DNA from: CAYSPT01 sp964432985
GTDB taxonomy: Bacteria > Muiribacteriota > CAYSPT01
Direction: 5' to 3'
Assembly (NCBI GenBank): GCA_964432985.1
Contig: CAYSPT010000026.1
Coordinates: 1 to 64,000, forward strand
Length of the DNA: 64,000 nt
Shown: positions 44,008 to 52,627 of the stretch, one piece after another
Layout of the letters: each line of letters starts with the position of its first letter
Position numbering within the stretch: position 1 is the first letter of the stretch
The notes under the pieces: generated by a model
Told to the model about the DNA's origin: nothing
The model's database searches: none
Seen by the model: the letters and a program-made list of their open reading frames with translations, nothing else
Position numbers and translations under genes: made by a program

Positions 44008-46626
44008 TCAGTAAACTCCTTTTGCATTGAGATACCGGCCGAACTTTCGGTCATCGGTCAGGATGTGATCGATGACCCATACCTTCAGTAACGTGAGCAT
44101 TTGATCACCGGCGACATTGCCTTCAGTTTTCAACCGCTTCCGCAACTCCCGGACATCACTCAGCAATGCGCGGTGCTTCTGAGAATGATTTTCAAATCCC
44201 GGGTACTTGTGCTCTTTCATAGATTCTTCTTCATCCGAAAAATGAAACTCGGTGTATTTGATCAAGAAATCCAGGGTGTCATCCACGACCTCAGGTCCGG
44301 CACCGGAACTCACCGCAGTGTAAAGATCATTCGATTTTTCGAACAGCAACCGGTGTTGCATATCGATGGTTTTGATGTTGATACCGTAGCCGCTTCGCCA
44401 GAAAAAGACGGGCCGGTCGGCCAGATGATGATCCAGTATGGATCCTTTTCGCTTCTCGAATGTCTCGTACAGTTTCCAGCGGACCATGGGCACATTGAGA
44501 AGTAAGTCTCCCGGAATGCAGCACAGCTCCACCATGGAAGCGGCGCGGAACGAAAACAGGCTGGGTAGACCGTAGAGCACGGTCTCTTCGCCGAAAAAAT
44601 CACCGGGTGACAGCGTCTCCAGGACCGATTCTTCCACGCAACGCTCCAGTTGGCCGTTCTTAACCATGTATATCGCCGAGTAGCCCTCCGTGGTGAAAAC
44701 CTGCCCCTCGGGATAGCGGCGCCACTCCAGACCCTTGGCGATGGTGTTTTGAACCGGGTAGGAGATAGCTTCACCGAAAAGCCAGGTACCCTGGATAAAC
44801 TCTTCGTTTTCACGCAAACGTTCGATATCGGCGTACAGCTTGTTGCGCTTTACGAACTCAAGGTAGAGACTGGATGACACCTGCAGGGCCTGCACGAAAC
44901 TGGCCGCCCGGTAGGTTGCGTTTGAGGGCAGCCCCATCAGTCCGCTGAGTTCTCCTACGAATGCCCCGGCGGACAGCATGTTGATAACGGATGTCCCGGT
45001 CTGAATGAGTTCAACATTCCCGGTGATGATGATGTACATCTCCTTGTGTACCAGGCCTTTTTTCACGATGATGGATTCGGGATTGAAGGTGATCACGGGA
45101 TTGTTGAGCAGTACATTCAATTCATAATCAGGAACCGAAGGAAAATACGCTTTAAGGAACTGCAAAGCCGACTGCTGGACATAGTTCTGAAAGCCGGGAA
45201 TCAACACATCCACCGTTCCGAAAGGTGCACCCGATCCGATGTCCTTTTCTTCGGCGGTAAGCTCTCTTGATGTATGGGTCAGCATGATTTTGTCTGACTC
45301 GTCGTCCCTGAAATCCTCAGCGTTTCCGTGAATCAGGCCGCCACCGATATCGATCTTCTTGAGATCCGCTTTAATCAGGTAATTCTCTTTTACCTGCTGG
45401 AGGAACTCCTCGGATATCCCGGGTTCTGATTCATCATCAGTCACCATTTTTTCCAGCACCTCGAAGGCGGCAATATCTTCGTAGTGGGCGTAGGTGTGAA
45501 ATCCGTCATTCCACAAAGCGCGGAACATGAAAATATTGGTCTCCACCGGGTGGGGAGAAAAGATGGGCATGACCTCCAGACCGGCAATAGTATTCCACAC
45601 TCCGAATTCCAGGTCATGAACGTCAAAATAGTCGTAGAAGCTCTCCTCGTCTATGGAAAGAAGAGCCGATATCTTCTTCATAACCGCCGAGCGGACCAGA
45701 GGAGTAGCATAATACTTGATACGGTGATCGGTGCGCATCAGGGTGGGAAGGCCGGCAAAATGATCGTCGTGTGAATGGGTGTGGAAAACCCCGTCTATTT
45801 CGTTGACGCTGATCCCGAGAGCCATGAGGCTGTGGAGGAAGTTTGGGCCGGCATCGATGAGATAAACCTTACCCTGGAAAACAAGCACACTGGATACGCA
45901 CTGCCGGTTGGAGTCCCAACCGTCCCCCTCCCCGGAGTGTATCACGGAAAAATACTCTCGTTTGATATTGTGAAATCCCAGGGAAAAGGGCAGCCCGTAC
46001 TGCTCGTGAAGGCCCAGGTTCAGGTCCACCGTCTCCCGCTCGTTGCCGTATTTGATTTCGAATACGTTCAGCCCGCGGCGCTGGATAAAAACCCCATTTC
46101 TGATTTCTACCGGGTCATCCTCGACGTACAACGTGTCCAGGAGCATGTCCGTGGGCCGTATGGCCCCGAAGGCGAACCGCAGTTTCAGGCGCATGGCCTC
46201 CCGGGCCTGCTCGGAGGGCAGCCCCGTGCGAATCATCTCCTCTTCGCTGACCAATCCGTAATTACCCCGGAATATATACTGCATTTGCGATTCCACCTGG
46301 TTACGCGAACCGATGAGCAGCGGTTTGGCGCCGGTATTGTTTGGGTGGTCCGGCAGTATCATACCCTGTCGGTAGAGCATCTGCAGGAGCGGAAATTCCG
46401 CCAGGTTGGCGAAGCTTCCTTTTTGAACTAATAAGTCTGAGAGCAAAAGGGCATTGGGACCGGTTTCGTAGGTCACCTCATCTTTGGTTCGGGTAGCAAT
46501 GAGACCCCTTTTCATGAGGAATTTCACGCTGTCAGCAGGGCACCCGCACAACATGTAAAGCCCAGCTTGAGGCACCTCTACCCAGTACATTCCCGTAGCA
46601 ACTTTTATTTTTGTTATTTTCTGCAC
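44008..46626 (-). CDS. Metallo-beta-lactamase fold + two CNB domains + C-terminal bacteriohemerythrin
   Basis: The 872-residue product starts with GTG behind AGGGGG. Residues 1-200 form a region of unknown fold (GMYWVEVPQAGLYMLCGCPA). A metallo-beta-lactamase fold follows with HTHSHDDH at 282-289 and further His downstream. Two CNB-like domains follow (about 500-610 and 625-740), both lacking the Arg of the phosphate cassette (GLPSNATY and GLPSLFSF). The last 130 residues are a hemerythrin with all di-iron ligands: DMQHRLLF, HFSDEE, HSQKH and DHILTDD. The MBL part could be a phosphodiesterase. O2 or redox sensing by the di-iron site is a family inference. Confidence 0.85.
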   Translation of the reverse strand: MQKITKIKVATGMYWVEVPQAGLYMLCGCPADSVKFLMKRGLIATRTKDEVTYETGPNALLLSDLLVQKGSFANLAEFPLLQMLYRQGMILPDHPNNTGAKPLLIGSRNQVESQMQYIFRGNYGLVSEEEMIRTGLPSEQAREAMRLKLRFAFGAIRPTDMLLDTLYVEDDPVEIRNGVFIQRRGLNVFEIKYGNERETVDLNLGLHEQYGLPFSLGFHNIKREYFSVIHSGEGDGWDSNRQCVSSVLVFQGKVYLIDAGPNFLHSLMALGISVNEIDGVFHTHSHDDHFAGLPTLMRTDHRIKYYATPLVRSAVMKKISALLSIDEESFYDYFDVHDLEFGVWNTIAGLEVMPIFSPHPVETNIFMFRALWNDGFHTYAHYEDIAAFEVLEKMVTDDESEPGISEEFLQQVKENYLIKADLKKIDIGGGLIHGNAEDFRDDESDKIMLTHTSRELTAEEKDIGSGAPFGTVDVLIPGFQNYVQQSALQFLKAYFPSVPDYELNVLLNNPVITFNPESIIVKKGLVHKEMYIIITGNVELIQTGTSVINMLSAGAFVGELSGLMGLPSNATYRAASFVQALQVSSSLYLEFVKRNKLYADIERLRENEEFIQGTWLFGEAISYPVQNTIAKGLEWRRYPEGQVFTTEGYSAIYMVKNGQLERCVEESVLETLSPGDFFGEETVLYGLPSLFSFRAASMVELCCIPGDLLLNVPMVRWKLYETFEKRKGSILDHHLADRPVFFWRSGYGINIKTIDMQHRLLFEKSNDLYTAVSSGAGPEVVDDTLDFLIKYTEFHFSDEEESMKEHKYPGFENHSQKHRALLSDVRELRKRLKTEGNVAGDQMLTLLKVWVIDHILTDDRKFGRYLNAKGVY

Positions 46627-46798
46627 CGCTGCACCCCCTGAACCTATACGGCATCAGTTTACCAACCATTAGATGTTCAGTGCAACTTTGAAGCAGAATG
46701 ACTTACCACCCTCTGCCTCTGTTTGGTGTAGAAAGGTCGGAGATTGACAAGTATGGATGCTGAATCATGTCCTGCAGGCAATGGTGTATCCGCAGTAA

Positions 46799-48655
46799 TT
46801 ATTTCTTTTTGACGGCTATGCTACCCAGCCGGGTGGTGACATGAACCACCGGAGCCTGTGCGCCGGGTCGGTCGAGTTTGAAATCGTTTTCCACCTCGCC
46901 GATACCGACATCGGTATCGATAACGAGATGGGGAACGGGAAGCGGTGGCAGATGCAGTTCGATCTGGCCCATTTTTGACGAGCAATCGACCCGACCATCC
47001 TCGGCATAACGGTCGATATCCACCTTGACACTTCCCATTTTTGTGGAGGCCCGCAGATTTCCGGAGATGCCGGAGGCGTTTACCGATCCCATCTTGGTTT
47101 CAAGGTCCCCGTCTCCGGTAACGTTACGAAGGCTGACCGAACCGTTTTTGTTGGTGACAGTGTAGGTTTCAGCCCGGATATCTTCTCCTTTGAAGGAACC
47201 CATTTTCAGATCGCATACCAGCGAGGAGCACTGGATTTCCTTTGCCTGTATCGAGCCCAGGTTGTTTGAAACCTGTACGGTTGCTCCTTCAAGCTTATAC
47301 AGGTTGATGCTTCCACGCTTCGAACCGACCGCTACATTTTCCATCAATCCGTAGACCGACACATCAGTGGAATCCTCGTCAACTTTCACGGAGAATCCGG
47401 GGGGAACCATCACCTTGTACTTGATGTTCATATCACGGTATACGGACATGTTCCTGGTCATCGTTTCACCCACAGTCAACGTATTACCCTGGAAATCAGC
47501 CGACACCTCGAGAGCCTCCGCCAGGTTCTGCGCCTGTTGCCGGTCCTTTCCGGACACATTCTTCACCGTTACTAAAACGATCTGATTCTCGTTTACATCC
47601 CCGACTATTTCAACTTCCCGCCGTTGTGCGTACCTCTTTTGATTCCGGGGGGTGAAGCTGATAATCCCCCGGTCCTGCCCAGCTTCAGGGCTGATGACTA
47701 ACCGCTCGGTGACTGTTATCTCACTGGAGTTGCAGTGATGGTAATAACCGTAGAGGCTGCCGATCAACATCAGGGGGACAATGATGGCGGCAAGAAACAA
47801 CCAGATACTCTTCCGGCGGAACGGATACCGCTTCAGATGGATGCTTGAAAACACCTGGATAAGCAAGGCCAAACAGGCCAGACCTATGACCAGCCAGGCA
47901 CCGTGAAACAATGCTCCGGGCAAGCCGGTAAAATGATTGAACAACGTGGCGGATTCAAACAAGGAGTACTTCAATAAATTAAACGCACCCTTGGCGACCG
48001 CGAACAGACCACAGCACGCCAGCGGCAGGTACAGGATGAACAGCAATACTAGGAAGAGGAAAACCTGCATCAGGGCAGATGGTTGTTGGGCTTCGGCCAT
48101 TTTTCGGGCGGTTTCCTCGTCTGTTGCCATTTGAAGCGGCTTCTCTCTCGGTATTATCACCCACAGAACCAGGTAGATCAGTATGGAGCTTCCGCCCATG
48201 AGAAGAAACAGGATGAAAGCAATCCGTATCAATACTGCCTCGATCCGGAAGTACTCCCCCAGACCGCCGCACACTCCGGCAATCACCCGGTTGGTGTTGG
48301 AGCACGCCAGACGCTTTCTAAATGTGTAGACAGAAGAGGCTTTCCTCATTTCCTTCCCCTTTGGGACCTCAGAATCCGGTTCACCCTCCGTGAGAGAAGC
48401 AAAAACCTGGTCCAGGTCTCCAAACTCGCAGATCGTTTCCATGACGACCTGGGCGTCGGCAACCGTGGTGTCTTTGCCGGCCAGTTTTTGCTGGATAGCA
48501 TAGTGAAAATGCTCCCGGATATCGTGTACCAGTTCGTTGAATTCTTTTTCTTCAACACAGGATTGGTATGATTCTATCCGGTCGTAGAAATCGCTCATCA
48601 ATATTTCCGCTTCACGATTGAGAGTGAAGTACTCGACATAATCTTTCTTTTTCAT
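46799..48655 (-). CDS. PspC-domain and DUF4097-type adhesin/beta-helix membrane protein
   Basis: The 618-residue protein starts with a short helical N-terminal domain (DYVEYFTLNREAEILMSDF), like the HAAS/DUF1700 linkers. Residues 110-170 carry a PspC domain with the motif RVIAGVCGGLGEYF followed by membrane helices, and further helices lie at about 190-310. The C-terminal 230 residues form a repeated short-strand beta structure of DUF4097 type, for example GSINLYKLEGATVQVSNNLG and MGSVNASGISGNL. PspC/DUF4097 proteins sense envelope stress or antimicrobial attack. The upstream padR gene is 6 bp away, so the pair form an operon under PadR control. Confidence 0.82.
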   Translation of the reverse strand: MKKKDYVEYFTLNREAEILMSDFYDRIESYQSCVEEKEFNELVHDIREHFHYAIQQKLAGKDTTVADAQVVMETICEFGDLDQVFASLTEGEPDSEVPKGKEMRKASSVYTFRKRLACSNTNRVIAGVCGGLGEYFRIEAVLIRIAFILFLLMGGSSILIYLVLWVIIPREKPLQMATDEETARKMAEAQQPSALMQVFLFLVLLFILYLPLACCGLFAVAKGAFNLLKYSLFESATLFNHFTGLPGALFHGAWLVIGLACLALLIQVFSSIHLKRYPFRRKSIWLFLAAIIVPLMLIGSLYGYYHHCNSSEITVTERLVISPEAGQDRGIISFTPRNQKRYAQRREVEIVGDVNENQIVLVTVKNVSGKDRQQAQNLAEALEVSADFQGNTLTVGETMTRNMSVYRDMNIKYKVMVPPGFSVKVDEDSTDVSVYGLMENVAVGSKRGSINLYKLEGATVQVSNNLGSIQAKEIQCSSLVCDLKMGSFKGEDIRAETYTVTNKNGSVSLRNVTGDGDLETKMGSVNASGISGNLRASTKMGSVKVDIDRYAEDGRVDCSSKMGQIELHLPPLPVPHLVIDTDVGIGEVENDFKLDRPGAQAPVVHVTTRLGSIAVKKK

Positions 48656-48661
48656 GATTTG

Positions 48662-49069
48662 CTACCCCTTCCCCGCTGCATCTAATTCAAAAACCTGTTG
48701 CAGTCCGTTGCGCAATATATTCCATTCATTCTTCATTTCCAGGTATACTTCTCGGCCCATTTCGGTCAAAACATAATATTTCCTCGGTGGCCCCTGGACT
48801 GATTCCTTCCAGGAATAACCGATTATCCCTTCCTTCTTGAGCCGGTTCAGCAGAGGATACACGGTTCCGGCAACCGTCTCCACACCGCTTTGCTTGAGCT
48901 GCTGGCACAGATCGTAGCCATAGCACTCCGCCCTGGAAAGCAGCGACAGTATGGCCAGCTCCAGAGATCCTTTTTTCATCTGCACGATTTTTCTGGCAAC
49001 CAGGGTCTTACAATCTTTTTGTCCGGCACCATCAGACTGCTGGATGCTCTTTCCACTGTCCTGAGCCAT
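48662..49069 (-). CDS. PadR-family transcriptional regulator
   Basis: The 135-residue product has an N-terminal extension (SGKSIQQSDGAGQKDCK), then a winged-helix PadR domain. LELAILSLLSRAECYGYDL and VAGTVYPLLNRLKKEGIIG carry the recognition helix, and GPPRKYYVLTEMGREVYLEM forms the wing. Its ATG follows AGGAGGCGGG. It probably represses its own operon with the PspC/DUF4097 gene and responds to a small ligand or envelope stress. A strong promoter with an imperfect dyad lies upstream. Confidence 0.9.
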   Translation of the reverse strand: MAQDSGKSIQQSDGAGQKDCKTLVARKIVQMKKGSLELAILSLLSRAECYGYDLCQQLKQSGVETVAGTVYPLLNRLKKEGIIGYSWKESVQGPPRKYYVLTEMGREVYLEMKNEWNILRNGLQQVFELDAAGKG

Positions 49070-49101
49070 AGACCCGCCTCCTAGTTTTCTTAACCAAGTA
49101 C

Positions 49102-49131
49102 ATTGTATTACATACTACCTTGTTTTGTCAA
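49102..49131 (-). promoter_or_regulatory. Sigma70 promoter and PadR-type dyad of the padR-pspC operon
   Basis: On the minus strand TTGACA (49131-49126), 18 bases, then TACAAT (49107-49102). CAAG...CTTG with near-symmetric GTA/TAC steps flank the spacer and -10, which could be the PadR operator. The ribosome site of padR follows about 25 bases after the -10. Confidence 0.7.
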
Positions 49132-49233
49132 GTTACTTGGCTGATTTTTTTCTATGCTCTTTCTTCAGATGGCAAATACACTTGTTTGTTGCTCAAAGCG
49201 CTTGCTCAACAGTGCTTACACCTGATAGATTTT

Positions 49234-49268
49234 ATGTGTTACACTGTTTCTACGCAGTTAGAACACAT
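49234..49268. promoter_or_regulatory. Inverted repeat ATGTGTT-N21-AACACAT upstream of the TMTC-like gene
   Basis: The seven-base arms at 49234-49240 and 49262-49268 are perfectly complementary and end about 32 bp before the start codon. They could be an operator or a hairpin in the leader. A TTGCTC/TAGATT pair at about 49201-49230 is a weak promoter candidate. Confidence 0.3.
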
Positions 49269-49300
49269 GTATTGAACAAGATGGAAACGCGAGATCAGCA

Positions 49301-51019
49301 ATGGTAAAACGTCGAAACAAGAAGCGTGCCCAGCGTCAGCAGGCGGGGGGAGCAAGCAAAGGGAAGCAGAGCGAAACCAGAGGCACCGGACAGACAGGCG
49401 GCTCTGGTTATTCATTCATTTTACATGGTGCGGGTGTGGTCACCTGCTTGACCCTTCTTGGGCTGCTTTGCTACAGCCAGGTTATTTTGACGGCCCCTTT
49501 TCTCTTTGATGACAATCTTTTCATCGAGAGAAACAGGTTCGTGCACTCACTGGACTTCGTCCCGGAGATATTTACCTCCAGCACCACCGAAGGCGCCTGG
49601 GTTCCGAGCAATTTCTACCGGCCCATGCAATCACTTCTGCACGCAGTTTTGTGCACCCTTTTCGGGATCATTCCCCTACCCCACCATCTCGCCTCGGTGC
49701 TGATTCACATAGTCAACAGCGTGCTGCTTTTCTACCTGCTGATTCGTTTTGGCTGCTCCCGCACGGCCAGTCTGTGTGGAGCGCTCCTTTTCGTGGTCCA
49801 TCCCGTGCAGGTCGAAGCTATAGCATACATTTCCGGGGCCAGTGATCCCCTGGGATTCATGTTTATCCTGTCCGGATTCCTGATATTTATGACCGCCCTG
49901 TATCGAAAGCGCTCATGGTGCTACCCGCTGGCGTTTCTGTGTTTTACCGCCGCCCTGTTCTCGAAAGAAACAGCCAGTGTAACCGTGGCGCTCCTGGCAG
50001 CGTACACCATTTTCGCCTGGAAAAAGCTTTCATCTGCCGCAAGGAGAAACGCCCTGTTGATGACCGCCACGGTGGGGATTCTGTGCGTCAGCTATGTTGC
50101 CCTGCGCTTTACGGTGCTCAACTTTACCGGTAATTTCGGTTTGACGGACGCTGAAAACGTATACACTCGCCACCTCCACATACGCTTGATAACGTTCATT
50201 CACTCGATCGCAGAGTATGCCAAGATCCTGCTGGTCCCGTTTCACATGTACTTCGAGAAGCCCTACGTGGCGTATACGCACCTGCTTTCAATCAAGGGAC
50301 TGCTGGGTTTGATGATAGCTGGAATAACTGTAACCGGAGTATGGATTTCTTTACGGCGCCAGAGAACGGTTTTCTTTGCCTGCACCTGGATATTTGCCTG
50401 CCTGGCTCCGGTCTCGGGAATCGTTCCCCTCAACGCCATGTACCTTGACCACTGGCTCTATCTCCCGTTTGCCGGTCTGGCCATGCTGGCGGCCATGGGG
50501 CTCGATCTGTTGACAAAACGCTTCAACAGCAGACTTATAACCTCGATCGTGCTTATATGCCTGACACTCTTTTGTGCACGAACAGTTGTCCGTAACGCCG
50601 ACTGGTCGGACATCGTGCGATTCTACCTGCACGAACTGAAGTACAACGACGAATCAGCCCGCATTCACAATAACCTGGCCATGGAATATGAAGAGCGGGG
50701 ACAGCAGCAACACGCGATCAAGCACTATTTGCGGGCAGTCGATTTACACGATATCTACCCCCAGACCCACCATAACCTAGCCCAGCTGCTGATCAAGCAG
50801 GGCAAGATAGACGAAAGTATCCAGGAGCTTTTCAGGGGATTGAAACTGGACCCTAGATTCATCCACAGCTATAAAACTCTGCATGAAATTTACCGCACCC
50901 GGCAGGACCTGCAGCGGGCCCGGATATGCAGCGAATTCGTCAGCCGTCTCGAACTGGGCGAAACCGTCAGCTATGACGAGGTGACCAGGCGCCTGGTGGG
51001 GCTGCAGTCAAACCCCTGA
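49301..51019 (+). CDS. TMTC-like membrane protein with C-terminal TPR repeats
   Basis: The 572-residue product has a very basic N-terminus (MVKRRNKKRAQRQQ). About ten membrane segments (residues 45-440) start with a segment like VVTCLTLLGLLCYSQVILTA, followed by FDDNLFIERN and FYRPMQSLLHAVL. At the C-terminus, about residues 445-545, come TPR repeats (SARIHNNLAMEYEERGQQQH and TYPQTHHNLAQLLIKQGK-type). This order is that of TMTC/O-mannosyltransferase-like proteins, whose donor is a lipid-linked sugar. The luminal-type acidic motif (DD) is present. It is a single gene; the acceptor is unknown. Confidence 0.75.
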   Translation: MVKRRNKKRAQRQQAGGASKGKQSETRGTGQTGGSGYSFILHGAGVVTCLTLLGLLCYSQVILTAPFLFDDNLFIERNRFVHSLDFVPEIFTSSTTEGAWVPSNFYRPMQSLLHAVLCTLFGIIPLPHHLASVLIHIVNSVLLFYLLIRFGCSRTASLCGALLFVVHPVQVEAIAYISGASDPLGFMFILSGFLIFMTALYRKRSWCYPLAFLCFTAALFSKETASVTVALLAAYTIFAWKKLSSAARRNALLMTATVGILCVSYVALRFTVLNFTGNFGLTDAENVYTRHLHIRLITFIHSIAEYAKILLVPFHMYFEKPYVAYTHLLSIKGLLGLMIAGITVTGVWISLRRQRTVFFACTWIFACLAPVSGIVPLNAMYLDHWLYLPFAGLAMLAAMGLDLLTKRFNSRLITSIVLICLTLFCARTVVRNADWSDIVRFYLHELKYNDESARIHNNLAMEYEERGQQQHAIKHYLRAVDLHDIYPQTHHNLAQLLIKQGKIDESIQELFRGLKLDPRFIHSYKTLHEIYRTRQDLQRARICSEFVSRLELGETVSYDEVTRRLVGLQSNP

Positions 51020-51045
51020 TATACAGAATTCAAGACGGCCGTCCG

Positions 51046-51174
51046 CTTCCCGGGGAAATGTTAATAGATTATTTTTGAAACTTATGCCGGGTGGCGGCAT
51101 AGTACCTTGTGAAGCACAACGAAGCGGTGAAAGCAAACCAACCCGGGAAGATGAGACGAAGATGGCGCATCTTC
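51046..51174 (+). ncRNA. Candidate structured RNA or structured 3'UTR
   Basis: CTTCCCGGG (51046-51054) can pair with CCCGGGAAG (51142-51150) to enclose two perfect hairpins: TATGCCG/CGGCATA (51083-51101) and TTGTG/CACAA (51107-51119). A further perfect hairpin, GAAGATG/CATCTTC with a GCG loop, lies at 51158-51174. The strong terminator at 51212 follows. It is transcribed in the sense of the TMTC-like gene or from its own promoter. I do not match it to any riboswitch or ncRNA class I know. Confidence 0.45.
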
Positions 51175-51211
51175 CATTAACCTTGACACTCACATCCTTA
51201 CCTTCCATAGC

Positions 51212-51244
51212 GGCCCCGTGTTAAACGGGGCCCCCTTTTTTTTT
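51212..51244 (+). terminator. Strong intrinsic terminator
   Basis: GGCCCCGT and ACGGGGCC form an eight-pair GC-rich stem with a five-base loop, followed by a tract of nine T. It closes the plus-strand transcript of the TMTC-like gene and the structured region ahead of the convergent sulfotransferase gene. Confidence 0.9.
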
Positions 51245-51285
51245 GAGGCACACAGTAAGGTTCTGTGATGATAAGAAAAGAGCGG

Positions 51286-52257
51286 TTAAAACAAAGAGAG
51301 CCAGTCCTCTATTTCTATGACGCCCAGTTTCTGTTGGATATTCGCATTAATCTCGATACCCATGGGCTTTGAGTAATCTGCTTCCACCCAATTCTGCGAT
51401 ACTATGTGCTCGCCTTCCATGGTCAGTCCGTGATTCTGAACGATGGAGTCATCCAGTTTGCGGCAGAAGTAACGGTACTGCTCGATGATCTTCCCGTACT
51501 TGTTATGCACACCGGCAGAAACATGCTTGAAGCTTTCTCTGACATACGAAAACAGCCGTCTGTCCACAGCGGTGCACGACAGAATCTTCTTTTTCATCGC
51601 GCTTTCCAGACTGTTGAACGACCAGTCTTTGGGTTTGACGCTGAAATTCGTCCGCATATAAACGGGCATCACCTTCCAGGAGCAGAAATCGAGCATAGCA
51701 AAGGCAAAATCCACGAACTGTTCAAGAATTCCTATCAATGCAATTTTGTTTTCAATAGCCTCGCAGGCAGACCGATACAACTCGTCGTCAGAAACATAGT
51801 CGAAAAATCCCGTGGTGTCATCCATGAAAACCGGCTGTATTCTGTTAATTGGATTCACGGAGAGATCGTTGAGCCTGATGAGCCAGCGGGACATGACATT
51901 GTAAGATTCAGGTAAACGCTGCACAAAATCTTCCAGGGTGATTTTCTCTCTCACCTTATTGAGCCAGAAATACAAGGAAAAAAGTGCTTTAACCGGGTCC
52001 CGAAGGGTCGTTATGTAACGACATGTTTTATCTGTGGATAGATGAACCGGATAGGGAATTTCTACCAGCAGGTACCGGCAGTCGGAACTGACCACGGAAC
52101 GCTGTGCCTCGAAAGCTTCCCATTTAATACCCAGAATATTGCAGTACCGGCGGATGAGGAAACGGACGGTTGAACTTCCCGTCCGGGGAATGCCGTAATG
52201 AACGAAAAGCGTATTATCTCCTTCGTTAGGTCTCACCTTCATGTAATACCATTTCAT
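51286..52257 (-). CDS. Sulfotransferase-like P-loop protein
   Basis: The 323-residue product has the 5'-phosphosulfate loop GIPRTGSSTVRF (near residue 24) and, later, TLRDPVKALFSLYFWLN, which resembles the 3'-phosphate motif. These are the two PAPS-binding elements of sulfotransferases. The middle and C-terminal parts are more variable, and an acceptor cannot be predicted. No membrane segment is seen. AGGAGGGG precedes the ATG. It stands alone, convergent with the TMTC-like gene. Confidence 0.75.
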   Translation of the reverse strand: MKWYYMKVRPNEGDNTLFVHYGIPRTGSSTVRFLIRRYCNILGIKWEAFEAQRSVVSSDCRYLLVEIPYPVHLSTDKTCRYITTLRDPVKALFSLYFWLNKVREKITLEDFVQRLPESYNVMSRWLIRLNDLSVNPINRIQPVFMDDTTGFFDYVSDDELYRSACEAIENKIALIGILEQFVDFAFAMLDFCSWKVMPVYMRTNFSVKPKDWSFNSLESAMKKKILSCTAVDRRLFSYVRESFKHVSAGVHNKYGKIIEQYRYFCRKLDDSIVQNHGLTMEGEHIVSQNWVEADYSKPMGIEINANIQQKLGVIEIEDWLSLF

Positions 52258-52627
52258 CAGGACCCCTCCTGTTTTTTATATTATTCCGCACACGTCATCT
52301 TTCCTTTGATGGCCTGTCTGTAATTCCATCCTGATTACCTCGGCCCTCGCAGTAGGCTCCATTATAACAGGATACCCCATTTCCATACCATTTCAGCCAG
52401 AAACCGGCTTACTCACATTGCGAGATACCCTGTGGGATCACATCGATCCGGGAACACATGACCACCGTTGAAAAATCAATGAGCAAGATTGTTTAGATAT
52501 CGAAGAAGGGCGACAAGAACTACAACTCACAACACAGGAAAGCATAAAAGCGTAACATAATAATGTTAAACGGTCTATATATATTAGAAACCTAAATTTG
52601 ATAATTGAAAGAAAGAGGTGCCACACT
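52258..52627. other. Intergenic region, no gene seen
   Basis: No frame with a ribosome site occurs here. The part from about 52500 to 52620 is AT-rich and is the likely promoter region of the 52628 gene. No hexamer pair is convincing. Confidence 0.4.

Noticed and set aside
51046..51174. Cobalamin or c-di-GMP riboswitch
   Set aside because: GGTGAAAGC- and GCAAACC-like words are present, but order and spacing of the conserved boxes do not fit either class, and it lies downstream of a gene, ahead of a convergent one.
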